DNA of 64,000 bases from Azospirillum brasilense (GTDB lineage: Bacteria > Pseudomonadota > Alphaproteobacteria > Azospirillales > Azospirillaceae), in NCBI RefSeq assembly GCF_007827795.1, contig NZ_VITI01000005.1, positions 62,001 through 126,000 on the forward strand, in the 5' to 3' direction. Below the pieces are notes generated by a model that had not been told where the DNA came from, searched no databases, and was given only the letters and a program-made list of their open reading frames with translations. Positions 15,651 through 23,335 of the stretch are shown here, in pieces. Positions within the stretch are counted from its first letter, which is position 1, and the number at the start of each line of letters is the position of its first letter. A program made the translations under genes and the position numbers.

Positions 15651-16810
15651 ACGTACAGATAGCAGGCGAAGGCCGCGATCCAGGCAGCACCGGCGCCCTC
15701 CAGGGCGGTCCAGTAGAGGCCGCCCGGCAGCTCGGGGGCCAGCACCCGCAGCAGTGCTGCGGCGGTCAGCAGGATGTAGCCGGCCACGGTCGGGCGGGTC
15801 ACCACCAGCATCCGCCCGGTGTGGCCGAGCGTGGCGCGCGTCATCACCGCCAGGATCATCGTGGCGAAGGCCCCCGCCGTCAGGGCATGGACCCAGGCGG
15901 AGCTTTCCACGCCCGCCCCCAGCAGATGCGCGGCCTTCAGCGCCAGCGCCGCCGGCACCCAGGCGTAGCCGAGATGCAGCACCCACAGAATCGGCTGGTC
16001 GAGCGTCTTCGCCGGCTGCCAACCGGCCAGCCGCATGGCGTGGGCGAGGGCCGCGACGAGCGCCAGCAGGCCGGCAATGGCGGTGCCCGGCAGAGCGAGG
16101 TCGGCGGGGATCATCAGCAGGGTCGAGACGAGCGTCACCTTCTCCACCCAGGGGCGGGAGACGACGGTGCCGTCCAGCCCGCGCAGCCGCAGGGCGTTGC
16201 GGGTGAAGGCCGGGACGATGCGCCCACCGATCACCGCGATCATCATCAGCACCACGCCGATGGCCAGCGTCTCGCCCAGCGCGGTGCCGGCGGGCAGCAC
16301 GCCCAGCCAGTCCAGATGGAACAGCAGGTTGGCCGCGGTCAGCAGGCCCAGCAGGGCGAGGAAGGCGGTGTTGCGGATCTTGCCCGCCGCCACCAGCGGT
16401 CCGGCCAGCGCGACGCCGAGCGCCGGCAGGAAGGCGAGGTCGAGGATGGCAGCGATCGGCAGCGGCACGCCGATAAAGGGCAGCAGCGCCACCCGCCCGG
16501 CCAGCCACAGCGCCGTCAGGCCGGCCAGCGGCCAGCCGGACAACGCCTTGGTGCCCGTCCAGCTCGGCACCGCGGTCAGCAGGAAGCCGGCCACGGCGGC
16601 GACCACGAAGGCGAACAGCATCTCGTGCGCGTGCCAGGAGGCCGCCGGGACAGCGCCGTCCGGCCAGGACCCGGTCGCCAGCACGGCGATCCAGGCGGCC
16701 AGCAGGACGGGCGCGGCAAGGCCGGACAGCAGGAAGAAGGGCCGGAACCCATAAGCGAAGATCAGGGGGGCCGGAGGGCGGTCCGGCTGGTCGGCAACGG
16801 AACTGGTCAT
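15602..16810 (-). CDS. nnrS: NnrS-family haem/copper membrane protein, second copy
   Basis: A 402-residue polytopic inner-membrane protein with the NnrS pattern: FAYGFRPFFLLSGLAAP at the N-terminus, SWHAHEMLFAF (about residues 59-69) and IGGRIVPAFTRNALR. It is related to but clearly diverged from the copy at 9690-10823; only this one starts with the canonical FRPFFL motif. A perfect-arm FNR/DNR-type box at 16877-16890 sits about 41.5 bp from a start site that would leave a 32-nt leader. This supports nitric-oxide- or anoxia-induced expression. The role is relief of nitrosative stress. Confidence 0.94.
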   Translation of the reverse strand: MTSSVADQPDRPPAPLIFAYGFRPFFLLSGLAAPVLLAAWIAVLATGSWPDGAVPAASWHAHEMLFAFVVAAVAGFLLTAVPSWTGTKALSGWPLAGLTALWLAGRVALLPFIGVPLPIAAILDLAFLPALGVALAGPLVAAGKIRNTAFLALLGLLTAANLLFHLDWLGVLPAGTALGETLAIGVVLMMIAVIGGRIVPAFTRNALRLRGLDGTVVSRPWVEKVTLVSTLLMIPADLALPGTAIAGLLALVAALAHAMRLAGWQPAKTLDQPILWVLHLGYAWVPAALALKAAHLLGAGVESSAWVHALTAGAFATMILAVMTRATLGHTGRMLVVTRPTVAGYILLTAAALLRVLAPELPGGLYWTALEGAGAAWIAAFACYLYVYAPILLAPRADGRPG

Positions 16811-16876
16811 GGCGTTCCCCGCGCGTTGGAGGCATCGGTCATGCCGTCACACTGCGCCGGGGGCGGTCACCCTTCT

Positions 16877-16890
16877 TTGACCACCGTCAA
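16877..16890 (-). promoter_or_regulatory. FNR/DNR (NnrR)-type box upstream of nnrS
   Basis: TTGACCACCGTCAA, a perfect TTGAC-N4-GTCAA palindrome. TTGAC/GTCAA half-sites are typical of NO-responsive DNR/NnrR regulators, TTGAT/ATCAA of FNR. The centre at 16883.5 would be -41.5 for a start near 16842, which is class II activation geometry. Confidence 0.75.
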
Positions 16891-16940
16891 ACAGAATCCC
16901 TCCAAACAAAAATCTGGCACGTTGGAGAAAATAGCCGCCG

Positions 16941-17507
16941 TCAGACCGTGATGCCGTTTTCGGCCATCAGACGTTTCAGCGCATCGCGGGCGGGCGCGTC
17001 CAGCACGGGAAGCCCGTCGCGGGCCGTCAGAACGAAGGCGCCGGGATCGGCCAGGGTGCGCAGGGCGAAACCGCCCACGCGCGGCGGGCCGCTGCTCAGC
17101 GGAGCGTCTTCATAGATCGGCGAGAAGGTGCAGCCCAGAAGCATGGCGCGGGCGATCAGCGTTTCGTCTGTCGAGCCGCCCGACGCCGGGCTGTTGATGC
17201 CGAACAGCAGCCGCTCGGCCTCGCCGTTGGTGACGAGACCGCGTTCCTGCAGGATGTCCACCATGGCGGAGGTGGTCATCACCGGGGCGGCGCGGCCTTT
17301 CCAGCAAAAGCGTCCGTCGTCCCACCCGATGTCCAGGCAGCGGTAGATCATGTGCGGATCGACGCCGCCGGGCGACCCGGCGACGATGTAGTTGACCCGA
17401 AGCAACCCGTTCCACGCCCCGGCCGGAGCGACGATGCAGGAAACACCGCGCCGGGTCAGGCGCAGATAGGTGTCGTTGATGCCCGAAGGCTCGAAATCGA
17501 ACAGCAT
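16941..17507 (-). CDS. Hypothetical protein, 188 aa
   Basis: No known domain recognised. ATG 17507 (MLFDFEPSGINDTYLRLTRR) is chosen because AAGGTGAG sits 7-8 nt upstream. The protein is soluble, with mixed alpha/beta composition, a W-rich middle (IGWDDGRFCWKG) and a conserved-looking GGVDPHMIYRCL segment. There is no signal peptide or membrane helix. It lies between nnrS and mogA on the same strand with its own spacer upstream, where GGAAC-N15-CGTT occurs. Confidence 0.75.
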   Translation of the reverse strand: MLFDFEPSGINDTYLRLTRRGVSCIVAPAGAWNGLLRVNYIVAGSPGGVDPHMIYRCLDIGWDDGRFCWKGRAAPVMTTSAMVDILQERGLVTNGEAERLLFGINSPASGGSTDETLIARAMLLGCTFSPIYEDAPLSSGPPRVGGFALRTLADPGAFVLTARDGLPVLDAPARDALKRLMAENGITV

Positions 17508-17544
17508 GGCTGGCTCACCTTGATCGGGGACCCCGCTCCCCTCG

Positions 17545-17568
17545 AACGAAAAGGTGAGCACGGGTTCC
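17545..17568 (-). promoter_or_regulatory. EcfG-like promoter candidate with short spacer
   Basis: Minus strand GGAAC, 15-nt spacer, CGTT. Both boxes are perfect but the spacer is one base shorter than the usual 16-17. It would give a leader of about 30 nt for the 188-residue gene. Confidence 0.3.
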
Positions 17569-17635
17569 CGCAAGGCAACATGGCCATGTGTATGGTATTC
17601 CTCTCCGCACGCGCAAAAAGGGTATAGGCAAAAGC

Positions 17636-18175
17636 TCAGGATTTCGGGCGGAATGCCTTGCAGACCAATGGGTCAGTGTCGATGCGCGCCGCTCCGATCA
17701 GATCGAGGCAATACGGAATTGCCGGGAAGACCGCCATCAGACAGTCGTGAATGGCCGAAGGCTTGCCCGGAAGGTTCACGATCAGGCTGCCGCCGCGGAT
17801 TCCCGCGGTCTGGCGCGACAGGATGGCGGTCGGCACCACGGTCAGGCTGACCGAGCGCATCAGCTCGCCGAAGCCGGGCATCATCTTTTCGCAGACCTGC
17901 TCCGTCGCCTCCGGCGTCACGTCGCGCGGGGCGGGGCCGGTGCCGCCGGTGGTGACGATCAGGTCGCAACGCTCCCGGTCGGCCAGCTCGATCAGGGTGG
18001 CGGCGATGCCCTCGCGGTCATCGGGGATGACGCGGGCCACCGGCTCCCAGGGGGAGGCGACGATGCGGTCCAGCTCCTCCCGGATGGCCGGGCCGCCCTT
18101 GTCCTCGTAGATGCCCCGGCTGGCCCGGTCGGACACGGTGACGATGCCGATGCGGGCGGGCTTTGCGGAGGTCAT
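17636..18175 (-). CDS. mogA: Molybdopterin adenylyltransferase
   Basis: A 179-residue MogA/MoaB-fold enzyme that adenylates molybdopterin before molybdate insertion. Motifs include IGIVTVSDRASRGIYEDKGG at the N-terminus, LIVTTGGTGPAPRDVTPEA (MPT-binding TTGGTG) and IVNLPGKPSAIHDCL. It begins 32 bp after ccoG ends, on the same strand, and is probably in the same transcript. This links molybdenum cofactor synthesis with microaerobic respiration genes. The CoxL-like subunit earlier in the window is one possible Moco user, needing the further CTP-derived form. Confidence 0.95.
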   Translation of the reverse strand: MTSAKPARIGIVTVSDRASRGIYEDKGGPAIREELDRIVASPWEPVARVIPDDREGIAATLIELADRERCDLIVTTGGTGPAPRDVTPEATEQVCEKMMPGFGELMRSVSLTVVPTAILSRQTAGIRGGSLIVNLPGKPSAIHDCLMAVFPAIPYCLDLIGAARIDTDPLVCKAFRPKS

Positions 18176-18207
18176 GGGCGGCGGTCCTTATGGAATGTCC
18201 GGCGGGC

Positions 18208-19671
18208 TTACTTGCTGCCCGGCGCGAGGAACACGCTCTTGTAGCTGTCCCGGTCGCCGTTGTTGGTGTCGGTCAGCTGGAAGGTGACCGGGGTGGAGGC
18301 GTCCGGCACGGATTCGCGCGGCACCGTGACGTAGACGCGGTAGGTCGCCACGCTGTCCGGGGAGGCGGAGATGTGGCTGACCGCGCTGCCGCTGTCCTCG
18401 TCGCGCTCGCCCACCACCTTCACCTCGGCACCGGCGATGCCGGCGGCGGCCAGCGTGTAGGAGCGGTCCTGGCGGGTCTTGTTGGAGACCTTGAAGGTGT
18501 AGGCGTTGCGGATGGTGCCGTCCTGGAGCGTGACGAACAGCGGCGCGCGGTCGCGCTGCACGGCGATGTCCAGCCGGGGGCGCAGCGCGTAGCTCCAGGC
18601 CATGGCGCCGGTGATCACCAGCATCAGCAGGCCGTAGACGATGGTGCGCGGGCGGATCAGCCGCCACTGGTAGGTCTTGCCCTGGGCGCGGGTGTCCTGG
18701 GCGGCCAGGCTGTCGAAGCGGATCAGCCCCTTCGGCAACTCCTGCGACACCATGATGTTGTCGCAGGCGTCGGCGCACAGGCCGCAATTGATGCAGTCCG
18801 CCTGCTCGCCGGTGCGGATGTCGACGCCGACCGGGCAGACCTGCACGCACTGGCCGCAGTCGATGCAGTCGCCGAAGCCCTTGGTCCGGCGCTCGTCCCA
18901 GCTCTGCGACTTGCGCTTCGGGCCGCGGGTGTCGCCGCGCAGCGTGTCGTAGGTGACGACGAGGCTGTGCTCGTCCAGCATGGCGGTCTGGATGCGCGGC
19001 CACGGGCACATGTAGTAGCACATCTGCTCGCGCGTCCAGCCGGCCATGACGTAGGTCATGCCCGCGAACAGCGCGAAGAAGCCCGCCGCCTCGTAGGTCG
19101 CGTTGAAGGTCAGCAGATCGACGGCGAGCCGCGGCGCGTCGGTGAAAAAGGCGACGAAGCCGAAGCCGGTGACCACGGAGAGGGCCAGCCAGCCGGCGTG
19201 CTTCCCGGCCTTGCGCAGGACCTTCCTGGCGGTCCAGGGCGCCTTGTCCAGGCGGATGCGCTCCGCCCGGTCGCCTTCGAAGGCGCGCTCGATCCAGACG
19301 AACAGGTCGGTCCACACCGTCTGCGGGCAGGTGAAGCCGCACCACACGCGCCCGGCCAGCGCCGTCGCCAGGAACAGCCCCAGCGCCGCCACGATCAGCA
19401 CGCCAGTGAGGTAGTAGATCTCCTGCGGCCAGATCTCGATCCAGAAGACGAAGAAGCGCGGCGTCGTCATGTCGAACAGGACCGCCTGGGCCGGCGCGTC
19501 CGGGCCGCGTTCCCAGCGAATCCAGGGGGCGATGAAGAAGGCCGCCAGAAGCACCCAGGTCAGGATGGTCTTCCAGCGCCGGTAGCGTCCGGAGACGGCC
19601 TTCGGGTGGATCTTCTTCTGGCTCTCGAAGAACTGGACTTTCGCCGGCGTGACAGCGCTTCCGTCTGGCAT
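18208..19671 (-). CDS. ccoG: Cytochrome c oxidase accessory protein CcoG (RdxA/FixG)
   Basis: A 487-residue membrane ferredoxin that assists copper delivery/assembly of cbb3 oxidase. It has several N-terminal membrane helices, RVWCGFTCPQTVW, two cysteine clusters of 4Fe-4S type (CIDCGQCVQVCPVG and CINCGLCADACD), a last helix at IVYGLLMLVITGAM and a C-terminal periplasmic Ig-like FixG domain. ATG 19671 is preferred to the in-frame TTG 19713 because it has AAGG upstream and fits the FNR box and -10 element (start near 19703). No ccoNOQP or ccoHIS genes are adjacent here. mogA follows. Confidence 0.96.
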   Translation of the reverse strand: MPDGSAVTPAKVQFFESQKKIHPKAVSGRYRRWKTILTWVLLAAFFIAPWIRWERGPDAPAQAVLFDMTTPRFFVFWIEIWPQEIYYLTGVLIVAALGLFLATALAGRVWCGFTCPQTVWTDLFVWIERAFEGDRAERIRLDKAPWTARKVLRKAGKHAGWLALSVVTGFGFVAFFTDAPRLAVDLLTFNATYEAAGFFALFAGMTYVMAGWTREQMCYYMCPWPRIQTAMLDEHSLVVTYDTLRGDTRGPKRKSQSWDERRTKGFGDCIDCGQCVQVCPVGVDIRTGEQADCINCGLCADACDNIMVSQELPKGLIRFDSLAAQDTRAQGKTYQWRLIRPRTIVYGLLMLVITGAMAWSYALRPRLDIAVQRDRAPLFVTLQDGTIRNAYTFKVSNKTRQDRSYTLAAAGIAGAEVKVVGERDEDSGSAVSHISASPDSVATYRVYVTVPRESVPDASTPVTFQLTDTNNGDRDSYKSVFLAPGSK

Positions 19672-19709
19672 ATCGTCTGCCTTGGCTCCGGATAGGGACG
19701 CAAGACCGG

Positions 19710-19751
19710 ACAATAGCGGACGGGACCCGAGCGCCTCTTGATCGGGATCAA
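19710..19751 (-). promoter_or_regulatory. FNR-dependent promoter of ccoG
   Basis: Perfect FNR box TTGATCGGGATCAA at 19738-19751 and a -10 element TATTGT (minus strand, 19715-19710). The box centre lies 41.5 bp from a start at about 19703, textbook class II FNR activation, leaving a leader of about 31 nt to ATG 19671. Confidence 0.85.
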
Positions 19752-19855
19752 GACGAGAACGGATTTGAAGAATCCCTATGGGTTATAAGGATTTTTCAGC
19801 GGCGCTGGTGACCGGCCGGGATTACGGGCTGTAATACGTCCATCGGCCGATCGGC

Positions 19856-20341
19856 TCAAGCTTCGTTTCGCAATGCGGAAACGTTTCCGCCATCCTCCGC
19901 CGCGTCCGACGCCGCATCCTCCGGTGCCGGGGGGGATGGGGTGGGACGGGTGACGATGTAGACGGCCACCGCCGCCATGCAGATCCCGGACAGGATGGGA
20001 ACCAGCGGGCGGCTGGCGGTCAGCGCCACGATCGCCCAGCTCACGCTCATGCCGACCAGCGCCGCCGCCTTGGCCTTGCGCGGGATCGCCCCTTCGGCCT
20101 GCCAGTCGCGCAGCAGCGGGCCGAAGCGCGGGTCACGGTACAGCCGGTCGCGCAGGACCGGGCTGCTCTTGGCGAAGGCCCCGGCGGCCAGCAGCAGGAA
20201 GGGGGTGGTCGGCAGGAGCGGCAGCACCGTCCCGGCGATGCCCAGCCCGACCGCGGCGTAACCCAACGCCAGCCACAGCCGGCGCCGCAGGGGGGAGGCG
20301 CAGACGTCTGCGTCCTCCGCAAGGGCGGTCTGGTTATCCAT
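19856..20341 (-). CDS. YbaN-family (DUF454) inner-membrane protein
   Basis: A 161-residue protein with a DUF454 core: LWLALGYAAVGLGIAGTVLPLLPTTPFLLLAAGAFAKSSP, then the conserved RDPRFGPLLRDWQAEGAIPRKAKAAA loop and two further hydrophobic helices. The C-terminal 30 residues are acidic and Pro/Ala-rich. The family is widespread and of unknown function, often near haem or respiratory genes. It starts 18 bp after the stop of the YqaA-like gene on the same strand, so the pair may form an operon. Confidence 0.9.
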   Translation of the reverse strand: MDNQTALAEDADVCASPLRRRLWLALGYAAVGLGIAGTVLPLLPTTPFLLLAAGAFAKSSPVLRDRLYRDPRFGPLLRDWQAEGAIPRKAKAAALVGMSVSWAIVALTASRPLVPILSGICMAAVAVYIVTRPTPSPPAPEDAASDAAEDGGNVSALRNEA

Positions 20342-20359
20342 GAGGTGAATGTAGGACGC

Positions 20360-20785
20360 TCACACGGCCAGGACCAGAACCGCGTAGCGGGCGGCCTTGC
20401 CCGCCGTGACCAGAAGCAGGAACAGCCGGATGTCCACCCGCAGGATGCCGGCCACCAGCGTCAGCGGATCGCCGATGAAGGGCATCCAGGCCAGCAGCAG
20501 AGACCAGACTCCGAAGCGCTGGTACCAGCGGGTGGCCCGCGCCACCATGGCGGCGGGAACCGGGAACCAGCGGCGGTCCCGGAAATGCATCAGGTAGCGC
20601 CCCAGCGCCCAGTTGACCACCGATCCCAGCACGTTGCCCGCCGTGGCGAACAGCAGCAGCGCCAGATGGTCGTAGTTGCCGGTGGCGTGCATGCCGACCA
20701 GCAGGATTTCCGATTGGGCCGGGAAGATGGTCGCGGCCAGGAACGCGGTCAGGAACAACCCGCCGTAGGCGGCAAACTCGGACAT
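20360..20785 (-). CDS. YqaA-family membrane protein (DedA-like), first copy
   Basis: A 141-residue polytopic membrane protein of the YqaA/SNARE-associated (DedA superfamily) type: GLFLTAFLAATIFPAQSEILL, the loop GNVLGSVVNWALGRYL, RFGVWSLLLAWMPFIGDPLTLVAG and a final amphipathic/hydrophobic helix pair. DedA-type proteins are lipid scramblases or transporters; the role of this short group is unknown. ATG 20785 is preceded by GGAAGGACC. It probably co-transcribes with the DUF454 gene. A second YqaA-like gene is at 27833. Confidence 0.9.
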   Translation of the reverse strand: MSEFAAYGGLFLTAFLAATIFPAQSEILLVGMHATGNYDHLALLLFATAGNVLGSVVNWALGRYLMHFRDRRWFPVPAAMVARATRWYQRFGVWSLLLAWMPFIGDPLTLVAGILRVDIRLFLLLVTAGKAARYAVLVLAV

Positions 20786-20889
20786 GCGGCGATCGGTCCT
20801 TCCGGGCCGGGGGGTGTGGAGGCTGGAACATGGGTGCGCATACAGGAATGCGGGAGGCGCGATGGTGCAGCTGCGATAATCTGGTGTAG

Positions 20890-20906
20890 ATTCATTTTGT
20901 ATGAAT
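20890..20906. promoter_or_regulatory. AT-rich inverted repeat upstream of the PAS histidine kinase
   Basis: ATTCAT-TTTGT-ATGAAT, 6-bp perfect arms with a 5-nt centre, in an AT-richer patch of a GC-rich intergenic region between divergent genes. It is a possible operator or promoter element; the function is unproven. Confidence 0.35.
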
Positions 20907-20986
20907 TCGCAGCGGATGGACTCGGGGCGCCCGACCCGTCTCATCCGGCGGGCGTTGTCTTGGGGAATGAAGAGGAGTGTTCGCGG

Positions 20987-23320
20987 ATGGCCGCTGCCGG
21001 CCTTGCCCGCTTCGATGCCGACGGGCGCCTGATCTGGGCCAACGCCGTGTTCCGGGCGTCGCTGGGCGGTTGTCCGGGGGATGATCTCGACGCCCTTCTG
21101 GCCGCGCTTCCGTCGTGCGGGGACGCTGCCGCGGCGGCTGACCGGCTGCGTGTCGGCCAGCCGGTGGCACTTGTGGTTCCGCCGGGTGATGGACGGCGGC
21201 TGTTGATCCCCGCGGAGGGCGAGGGCGGCGAGCTGGTGCTGACGCTCGCCGACGATGGCGGCGGCATGGCGGCCCCGTTGGAAGAGACCGGATTCATCGG
21301 CCTGGAGGATCTTCTGGGCGACCGGGCCGGCGAGGCGGAGCGGGCGATCATGCAGGCCATCGCCGTTCCCCTGGTGGTGACCCGGCTGTCCGACGGCTTG
21401 GTGATGGCGGTCAACCAGCCCGCCGGTCTGTTGTTCGGGGTGCCGCTCGACGATGTGGTGGGGCGCAGCTTCGCCAATGCCTACTACACCGATCCGGCGG
21501 AGCGGGCGCGGCTGCTCGCCGCCCTGCGCGACGGGGCGGGCGGCGTGGACGGGTTCGAGACCCGGCTGTGCCGGCCCGACGGCAGCGACCTGTGGGCGAT
21601 GGTTTCCGCCCGGCGGTTCCGCTTCCGGGGCGAGGAGGCCATGCTCGCCTGCATCAGCGACATCTCCGCCCGCAAGCGCACCGAACAGGCGCTTGAGGCT
21701 CAATGGGACCAGACCAGGGCCGTCCTGAACGGGTTGGGCCAGGGGGTGATGGCCTTCGATCGGGGGCTCCGCCTCGTCGCCTGGAACGGCCGGGCCGGGG
21801 AGCTTCTGGGGCTGGAGCCGGAGTTCCTGACCTATCACACGTCCTACGCCGCTATCGCCGGGCGGGTCGGGCAGGGGCTGGCCTTCGGGCCGGGGGGCGT
21901 GTGCCCCGATACCGTGCCGGGCGGTGGCCCGCCCGCGGCCCTGGGAGCACCGCTTCCCATCCGGCCTGCTCCGGACGAGCGGTCATGGGAATGCACCCGC
22001 TCCGACGGGCAGGTGTTGGAGTGCCTGATCCGGCCCCTGCCCGACGGCGGATTCGTCGTCACCTACACCGACGTGACCGAGCGGCGGAACGCCGAGCGGG
22101 AGATCATCGCCAGCCGGGAGCTGTTCGAGCTGGCGATCCGGGCGGCGCGCGAGGGGATCTGGCAATGGGACGTGCGCACGGGGGAGTTGTGGCTGTCGCC
22201 ATACTGGTGGGGAATGCTCGGCTACGGCGAGGACGAGATGGTCAACACCGCCGCCCGTTGGACCGAGCTGATCCTACCCGAGGATCGCGAGCTGTCGGCC
22301 CGGATGGCCCGCGACCTTATCAACGGCGCGATGGGCGAATGCCAGTTCATCCTGCGCTTCCGCCACAAGCGCGGCACCGTGGTCCATATGCTGAGCCGCG
22401 CCATCCGCGTTCTTGGTCCGGACGGCGAGCTGTTCCGCATCGTCGGCTCGCACACCGACGTGTCGGAACGGGTCCGCGCCGAGGAGCGCGCCCACGCCGC
22501 GCGGGAGGAGGCCGAGCGCGCCCTGCGCGACCTGAAGGAGGCGCAGGCCCATCTGATCCAGTCCGAGAAGATGGCGGCGCTGGGGTCCCTGGTGGCGGGG
22601 GTGGCGCATGAGATCAACACCCCCATCGGCATCGCCCTGACCGGCGCCTCGCTCATGGCGGAACGGACCCGCCTCATCCGGCGCGATTTCGAGGCGGGAA
22701 CGCTGCGCCGGCCCGACTTCGCCGACTTCCTCGACATGGCGGGGGAGGCGGCGCACCTGATGCTGCTGAACATCGACCGCGCCGCCCAGCTGATCCAGAG
22801 CTTCAAGCAGATCGCCGTGGATCAGGCCAGCGAGGAGCGCCGCGTCTTCGACCTGCGCGACTACATCGACGAGGTCCTGCGCAGCCTGGGCGTCCGCATC
22901 AAACGGGCGGCCCACGGCGTGGACGTGGATTGCCCGGCCGACCTGCTGATCGACGGCTATCCGGGCGCGCTCAGCCAGGTGCTGACCAACCTCGTGATGA
23001 ACTCGATCATCCACGGCTACGCGCCGGGGCAGCACGGTACCCTGCGCGTCGCCGTGCGCTCGGTGGGCGCCGACGAGGTGGAACTGGTCTACGCCGACGA
23101 CGGGCGCGGCATTCCGCCAGACCTGCACGGCAAGGTGTTCGAGCCTTTCTTCACCACCAGCCGCGGAACGGGCGGCAGCGGGTTGGGGCTGAACATCGTC
23201 TACAACATCGCCACCCGCAAGCTGAAGGGCCGCATCACGCTTGACAGCGCGCCGGGATGCGGCACCACCTTCACCCTGCGCTTTCCCCGCGTCGCTCCGG
23301 TGGAGCGTGCGCCGGCCTGA
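20987..23320 (+). CDS. Multi-PAS sensor histidine kinase
   Basis: A 777-residue cytoplasmic sensor kinase with no membrane helix. Order: N-terminal PAS-like (about 1-90), PAS (about 117-236, ending ISDISARKRTE), third PAS (about 242-365), PAS/PAC (about 380-490), coiled coil (about 492-525), HisKA with phospho-acceptor H541 in LVAGVAHEINTPIG, and HATPase with N-box NLVMNSIIHGY, G1 DDGRGIP and G2 GTGGSGLGLNIV. ATG 20987 has AGAGGAG about 9 nt upstream. No receiver or response regulator is adjacent, so it is an orphan. It ends 15 bp before the convergent pyk stop. Confidence 0.93.
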   Translation: MAAAGLARFDADGRLIWANAVFRASLGGCPGDDLDALLAALPSCGDAAAAADRLRVGQPVALVVPPGDGRRLLIPAEGEGGELVLTLADDGGGMAAPLEETGFIGLEDLLGDRAGEAERAIMQAIAVPLVVTRLSDGLVMAVNQPAGLLFGVPLDDVVGRSFANAYYTDPAERARLLAALRDGAGGVDGFETRLCRPDGSDLWAMVSARRFRFRGEEAMLACISDISARKRTEQALEAQWDQTRAVLNGLGQGVMAFDRGLRLVAWNGRAGELLGLEPEFLTYHTSYAAIAGRVGQGLAFGPGGVCPDTVPGGGPPAALGAPLPIRPAPDERSWECTRSDGQVLECLIRPLPDGGFVVTYTDVTERRNAEREIIASRELFELAIRAAREGIWQWDVRTGELWLSPYWWGMLGYGEDEMVNTAARWTELILPEDRELSARMARDLINGAMGECQFILRFRHKRGTVVHMLSRAIRVLGPDGELFRIVGSHTDVSERVRAEERAHAAREEAERALRDLKEAQAHLIQSEKMAALGSLVAGVAHEINTPIGIALTGASLMAERTRLIRRDFEAGTLRRPDFADFLDMAGEAAHLMLLNIDRAAQLIQSFKQIAVDQASEERRVFDLRDYIDEVLRSLGVRIKRAAHGVDVDCPADLLIDGYPGALSQVLTNLVMNSIIHGYAPGQHGTLRVAVRSVGADEVELVYADDGRGIPPDLHGKVFEPFFTTSRGTGGSGLGLNIVYNIATRKLKGRITLDSAPGCGTTFTLRFPRVAPVERAPA

Positions 23321-23335
23321 CGAGTTCTCGACTCC

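Noticed and set aside
18208-19713. TTG start for ccoG at 19713
   Set aside because: It would lie upstream of the start site predicted from the FNR box and -10 element. ATG 19671 fits better.
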